Assembly (NCBI GenBank): GCA_035945115.1
Contig: DASZAN010000125.1
Span: 1 to 64,000 of the forward strand
DNA length: 64,000 nt
Reading direction: 5' to 3'
Source of the DNA: DAHUYF01 sp035945115
Lineage (GTDB): Bacteria > Pseudomonadota > Alphaproteobacteria > ATCC43930 > CGMCC-115725
Below the pieces are notes generated by a model. That model did no database searches and had not been told where the DNA came from. It saw nothing but the letters and a program-made list of their open reading frames with translations. This document shows, in pieces, positions 61,883 to 64,000 of this stretch. The translations under genes were made by a program, and so were the position numbers. Position 1 is the stretch's first letter; each line of letters opens with the position of its first letter.

Positions 61883-64000
<2,118 letters not shown>

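Overview
The window is GC-rich DNA from an alphaproteobacterium, probably of the Hyphomicrobiales/Bradyrhizobium type. The evidence is the rhizobial-style conjugation genes, the AioXSR arsenite regulators, thioredoxin-type ArsC, and an rpoD-dnaG-yqeY-carA-carB block with a tRNA-Ile(CAT) beside rpoD. Positions 1 to about 54,900 read as a large integrative and conjugative element or genomic island ending in that tRNA. From about 54,940 to 64,000 is ordinary chromosome.

Layout. 1-12.3 kb is the transfer and maintenance core, nearly all on the minus strand: TraG/VirD4 (cut by the window start), VirD2-type relaxase with DUF3363, a decayed transglycosylase, TraF peptidase, an RdfS/AlpA-like HTH protein, DUF736, ParB-like, DUF2958, a 65-residue protein and ArdC. 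12.7-19.8 kb holds a TauE/SafE exporter, a DUF6499-DUF2285 activator split by a +1 frameshift (FseA-like), a cytochrome P450, HpnE and an AraC regulator. A small DUF2285 protein (QseM-like) and two XRE repressors (one QseC-like) follow. Together these resemble the excision and transfer switch of rhizobial symbiosis ICEs, here on an arsenic island.

20-34 kb is the arsenite-oxidation locus: moeA, aioA and aioB, then the sensor operon aioX-aioS-aioR on the same strand. Between the two halves sits a 5.3 kb metal element with 82-bp inverted repeats (24,641-29,972). It carries a broken tyrosine recombinase, a P1B ATPase, a MerR-HMA fusion and a CcdA-like protein. A sigma-54 promoter and two spaced palindromes remain next to aioB. 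Relics of arsR and gapdh lie behind aioX.

34.7-47.9 kb carries a phospholipase C-like protein, an ArsR-ArsC fusion, pstSCAB, and an arsenic operon (arsR, arsI, arsM, arsC, aqpS, grxB, MFS transporter). These genes fit together as oxidation of arsenite outside the cytoplasm, phosphate uptake under arsenate stress, reduction, methylation, C-As bond cleavage and export. No ArsB or ACR3 pump is present. 48-54.9 kb holds an IS5-family element, an HNH protein, a methyltransferase, DUF2938, a small membrane protein, a cytochrome c lacking its heme histidine, an excisionase-like protein and the integrase whose end runs into the tRNA.
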